Source of the DNA: Candidatus Latescibacterota bacterium
Lineage (GTDB): Bacteria; Latescibacterota; UBA2968; UBA8231
DNA length: 64,000 nt
Assembly: GCA_022820485.1 (NCBI GenBank)
Contig: JAJEFJ010000039.1
Location: 1-64,000, forward strand
Direction of reading: 5' to 3'
The first letter of the stretch is position 1. Each line of letters opens with the position of its first letter. Both the position numbers and the translations under genes were made by a program. Positions 61,096 to 64,000 of this stretch are shown one piece after another. The notes beneath the pieces were generated by a model. It worked only from the letters and a program-made list of their open reading frames with translations, had not been told where the DNA came from and did not search any database.

Positions 61096-62004
61096 CTAGC
61101 CAGCCGCTTCCTGCACGGCGTTGGCGACGAACTGGCCGCGGGCCCGCGCGACAGCACCCGCGAGGGTGCGCTTGACCAGCACTCCGACGAGGTGGGTGCG
61201 GAACTCGGCCGGGCCACGCATATCGGAAATCGGGCTCGCCGCGCTCTGAGCCGCTGCCGCAGCCGCGGCAATGGCCTCGTCTGAAAGGGCTTGGCCCGCT
61301 AGGCTGTCGCCGGCCTCGCGGGCAAAAATCGGCGTCGGGCCGACTGCGGCGAGTGCAATGCGCGCGGCCTTAAACTCCTTGCCGCGATTGGCCAAGGTGA
61401 CATGGGAGGACACCCCGACGACGGCGATGTCCATCTCGTTGCGCGGAATGAAGCGCTGATAGTGCGAGCCCGTGTTCTTCCTCGCAATCGGAAGCTGGAG
61501 AGCAACCAAAATCTCGCCGGGCGCAAGCACGCTGCGGCCCGGAGCGGTGCAAAAATCCTCTACCGCAACTTGGCGCTTACCGTCCGGCCCGGCAATATGG
61601 CACACGGCCGAATGGGTAATCAGGCTGGGGATCGTGTCCGCGCTGGGCGAGGCGTTGCACAAATTGCCGCCAAAGGTAGCGCGGCCCTGTATTTGGATGC
61701 CGCCGATAATAGCGGCCGAATCGACGAGCCCGGGGTAGCGCGCGACGATTTCGGGGTCATTGTAGATGCGCCAGCAAGACACTCCCGCGCCAATGACCAA
61801 ACCCCGGCGGGGGCCGTAGGAAAGCTCGTTGGCCTCGGGGACATTCTTGATGTCGATGATGCAGTCGGGCGCAAAACGCTTCCCGCGCAACTGGACGAGC
61901 AAATCGGTGCCGCCAGCAAGGACGCGGGCGGCCTCGCCCTTTTCGGCCTTGAGGGCCACGGCCTCGCGCAACGTGCTGGGGGCGCAGTATGCAAAATCTT
62001 TCAA
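61096..62004 (-). CDS. Molybdenum hydroxylase FAD subunit
   Basis: A 302-aa CoxM/XdhB-type flavoprotein. The FAD-binding motifs are VLAGGTDLLVQLRGKR and ATFGGNLCNASPSADTIP, followed by the CO-dehydrogenase flavoprotein C-terminal domain (SHYQRFIPRNEMDIAVVGVSS). First gene of the four-gene molybdenum hydroxylase operon with FeS, Mo and MoaD-like genes. Confidence 0.94.
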   Translation of the reverse strand: MKDFAYCAPSTLREAVALKAEKGEAARVLAGGTDLLVQLRGKRFAPDCIIDIKNVPEANELSYGPRRGLVIGAGVSCWRIYNDPEIVARYPGLVDSAAIIGGIQIQGRATFGGNLCNASPSADTIPSLITHSAVCHIAGPDGKRQVAVEDFCTAPGRSVLAPGEILVALQLPIARKNTGSHYQRFIPRNEMDIAVVGVSSHVTLANRGKEFKAARIALAAVGPTPIFAREAGDSLAGQALSDEAIAAAAAAAQSAASPISDMRGPAEFRTHLVGVLVKRTLAGAVARARGQFVANAVQEAAG

Positions 62005-62155
62005 GGAAAAACCTCCTCGCTTGTAAGAAGTGATCGCTGAGTTCGCGCCTAATTATGGAACGCCCCTCCCTCGCTGTCAAGAGCGGCAGAAGAGGCTGGA
62101 TAGCCGGATTTTTCTCGGAGAAACCCTCGGCGTAGAGCGCATCCACAACTTCTCA

Positions 62156-63031
62156 TCAATCGCTCCCTCCCCCCGCTTCCAAGCTCCAATAGACCGTTTC
62201 GATCCAGCGATGCGCTGGCACGAAAGACCACTCCCACGAGGCCCATTGAGGATCGAGACCCTCGGCGCTGATCTGATCGAGGGACATGCCCGCGCTCCGG
62301 CGCGTGCGCACGCTATCCGTAGTTTCCACCAACATGCGATGATAGGTCTTCAGGTCGTCGAGCGTGGCGACCGGACCGTGGCCGGGGATGATTTTGGCAT
62401 CTGTGGGAAGTTGCTCGATGAGCGTGGCGATGTGTTGCGTCAGGGTCTCGACGTCGCCGCCGTACTCTAGATCGACAAAGGGGAAGATGCCGTTGAAGAA
62501 CAGGTCGCCGAGATGGGCGATCTGGGCGTTGACGAAGAATACGGCGATGTCCCCGTCGGTATGGGCGCGGGGAAAGTGAACGGCGCGGATTTCCTCGCCG
62601 TTGAAGAACACGGATGCCGACTGCTCAAACGCAATCTCTGGCAAGGCAACTGCTGGCTCGGGCTCAATGTGCCGCTTGCCAAATTCACCGCCTGTCGCCA
62701 AGCGTTTGCGGACATTGGCGTGAGCCAAAATCGTCGCGTGCTGACCAAAGACGCGGTTGCCGCCGATGTGGTCGCTGTGGAAATGCGTGTTGAAGATGTA
62801 CTGGGGCTGACCGTCAAAACGGGCGAGCGCGGCGCGCACCGCGTCGGTCTGCGACGCCAATTTGGCATCTACCAAAAGAATGCCGTCGTCGCCGACGCAA
62901 ACCCCCACATTGCCGCCACCGCCTTGTAACACATACACCGCGTCGCTGAGCTGGTGGAGCGACAACTCGGCGGTCGCCGGGCTAGCAGCTAACAGTGCCG
63001 CGATTAATGGACAAATGTTTAAGAAGCGCAT
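62156..63031 (-). CDS. Exported metallo-beta-lactamase-fold hydrolase
   Basis: A 291-aa MBL-fold protein with a signal peptide (NICPLIAALLAASPATA). The metal site is NTHFHSDHIGGN (HxHxDH), with a His in VHFPRAHTDGD and the last His in KIIPGHGPVA. The sequence pattern fits periplasmic SoxH/quinoprotein-relay-like hydrolases, not clinical beta-lactamases. The substrate is unknown. It is separated from the Mo-hydroxylase operon by 151 bases in which I see nothing distinct. Confidence 0.9.
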   Translation of the reverse strand: MRFLNICPLIAALLAASPATAELSLHQLSDAVYVLQGGGGNVGVCVGDDGILLVDAKLASQTDAVRAALARFDGQPQYIFNTHFHSDHIGGNRVFGQHATILAHANVRKRLATGGEFGKRHIEPEPAVALPEIAFEQSASVFFNGEEIRAVHFPRAHTDGDIAVFFVNAQIAHLGDLFFNGIFPFVDLEYGGDVETLTQHIATLIEQLPTDAKIIPGHGPVATLDDLKTYHRMLVETTDSVRTRRSAGMSLDQISAEGLDPQWASWEWSFVPAHRWIETVYWSLEAGGGSD

Positions 63032-63053
63032 GTTTCTTTACTCCTGGGATTAG

Positions 63054-63116
63054 CTGACGTTACGTAGCGTTTGTCATGCCGGCGCACGTAGGGGGCGGTT
63101 TGAAACCGCCCCCTAC
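63054..63116. repeat. Half hairpin element with CTGACGTTACG end and GTAGGGGG palindrome
   Basis: CTGACGTTACG (63054-63064) matches the ends of the 7.5-kb element, and after 23 bases comes GTAGGGGGCGGTTT-G-AAACCGCCCCCTAC (63088-63116), a 14-bp perfect stem. The layout end, short spacer, GTAGGGG is the same as at 7483. The second end is missing. The right arm contains the TAG stop of the FG-GAP gene, so the repeat may have been inserted at, and now closes, that gene. Confidence 0.6.
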
Positions 63117-64000
63117 TTATCGCTATTTCCCTCTTCTATCGTCAAGTACCGATTGACCGGCAGGTCGGTAAAAACTTCTCGCTGCTGGTCGGGCCAGCGC
63201 ACTTCGAGCGTATCGACCCGCTCGACGCGCCCCAGCCCGAAGTGGAGGCGGCGATCCTCGCTGGAGAGGAAACTGCTGCCGCAGATGAGGTCGCGGGTCT
63301 GCGTCCGCTTGCCAGCGACCAGTCGCGCTCGAGCGCCAATGCCATCGCGGTTGCCGCGCGTACCAACCAAGCGCAGACCCAGCCAATTCCGCCGGTTGCC
63401 CACATCGTTGCGCAACAGCGAGGGCCGATCGTCGAGATTGGCCACGAAAACATCCAAATCGCCGTCGTTGTCAAAGTCGAACACATTGGCTCCCCGGCTG
63501 ACCCGGGGCACCTCGGCGCCGAGCGCGACCTGCGTAAACGTTCCGTCGCCAACATTGGCAAAAAGATGATTGGGCTGGGCGTACGCACTGCCGCTGCCGG
63601 CGCGGTCGATCTGCGGATACACGTGGCCATTGGCCACCCACAGATCGAGGTCGCCATCGTGGTCATAGTCGAAAAAACCCGCGCCAAATCCCACGTGCGC
63701 CCATCCCGCACGCGCCAAAGCAGCTTCCGCGCTGACATCCGCAAAGGTGCCATCGCCTTCGTTGCGATAAAGGGTATTGTACTCGTCTTCAAAATGCGTA
63801 GCGAGCAAATCGGGGTGGCCGTCGTTGTCGTAGTCGCCCCAAGTTATCCCCATGCTCGCTTGGATTTGTCCGCTGCGGCCATAGGCCAAGCGGGCCGGAA
63901 GGGAGCGGTCGCTAAAGCGGCCATCGCCGCGATTGCGATAGAAAAAGTTCGGACTAGAATCGTTGGCCACGAACAAATCGGGCCAGCCGTCGGCGTCCGC
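63113..64000 (-). CDS. FG-GAP/VCBS repeat protein with ASPIC/UnbV C-terminus (5' part outside window)
   Basis: The open frame continues to the window edge, so the N-terminus is missing. The visible 295 residues hold beta-propeller repeats with calcium-type DxDxDG loops (ADADGWPDLF, GDYDNDGHPDLL, FDYDHDGDLDLW, FDFDNDGDLDVF), each followed by a YRNxGDGxF-like strand. The C-terminal ASPIC/UnbV domain is seen in GDGxF-following NWLGLRLVGTRGNRDGIGARARL and the ending RVDTLEVRWPDQQREVFTDLPVNRYLTIEEG. Probably exported and carbohydrate- or protein-binding. Its stop codon lies inside a hairpin repeat. Confidence 0.9.
   Translation of the reverse strand, partial: ADADGWPDLFVANDSSPNFFYRNRGDGRFSDRSLPARLAYGRSGQIQASMGITWGDYDNDGHPDLLATHFEDEYNTLYRNEGDGTFADVSAEAALARAGWAHVGFGAGFFDYDHDGDLDLWVANGHVYPQIDRAGSGSAYAQPNHLFANVGDGTFTQVALGAEVPRVSRGANVFDFDNDGDLDVFVANLDDRPSLLRNDVGNRRNWLGLRLVGTRGNRDGIGARARLVAGKRTQTRDLICGSSFLSSEDRRLHFGLGRVERVDTLEVRWPDQQREVFTDLPVNRYLTIEEGNSDK

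Noticed and set aside
62156-63031. Antibiotic beta-lactamase
   Set aside because: MBL fold is clear but the sequence pattern fits housekeeping periplasmic hydrolases, not resistance enzymes.

Overview
The window is a gene-dense, GC-rich bacterial stretch with no rRNA, tRNA, CRISPR array or recognised transposase. The mix is typical of uncultured, metabolically broad bacteria such as Latescibacterota or Poribacteria-like lineages: phytanoyl-CoA dioxygenase-type enzymes, a sulfatase, a dimethylformamidase-like protein, FG-GAP/UnbV protein, molybdenum hydroxylase, and MacAB and Wza/Wzz export. This assignment is an inference from gene content only. Two genes with in-frame UGA codons indicate that the organism decodes selenocysteine.

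Layout. 0-7.4 kb (minus): a type I restriction locus (hsdR, a DUF7689 gene pair broken by a nonsense codon, fic, and hsdM fused to a truncated hsdS) directly downstream of murB. 7.6-10.3 kb (plus): nucleoside deoxyribosyltransferase, glcF-like gene, and a Phd/VapC-type toxin-antitoxin pair, with hairpin repeat elements between genes. 10.3-20.9 kb: two tandem secreted paralogues, PhyH dioxygenases, a GH127-like protein and a catabolic operon (DMFase-like, HpcH aldolase, 2-hydroxyacid dehydrogenase, Gfo/Idh). 21-29 kb: an Rpn-family nuclease gene that looks like a mobile element with terminal inverted repeats and an 8-bp target duplication, a second complete type I R-M system whose HsdR carries an embedded LexA/S24 protease domain, and an RHH-PIN toxin-antitoxin pair. 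29-34 kb: MacAB-like exporter operon with a Yip1-like membrane protein. 34-40.6 kb: BtrH-like protein, DUF1854 protein and a pair of zinc-ribbon ABC exporters.

40.8-45.3 kb (plus): cysH, then a UGA-containing ArsC/glutaredoxin-like selenoprotein missed by the ORF track, then a lower-GC three-gene cassette (DUF262, DUF3696-type ATPase, unknown protein) that is a candidate defence system. 45.3-49.1 kb (minus): sulfatase, PhyH, murD. 49.2-57.9 kb (plus): a nearly gapless operon-like run of lectin-like protein, degenerate APH-like kinase, DUF5069 selenoprotein (UGA), FNR-like reductase, GT2, argC, tatD-like, polysaccharide export (Wza-like, Wzz-like) and dut, closed by a strong hairpin terminator. 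58-62 kb (minus): a three-subunit molybdenum hydroxylase with a MoaD-like protein, then an MBL hydrolase and an FG-GAP/UnbV protein running off the right edge.

Most notable signals: two independent selenoprotein genes, each with a stem-loop of bacterial SECIS geometry just after the UGA; the Rpn element with MITE-like relatives sharing its ends; the S24 domain inside HsdR; and the DUF262/ATPase/unknown cassette.
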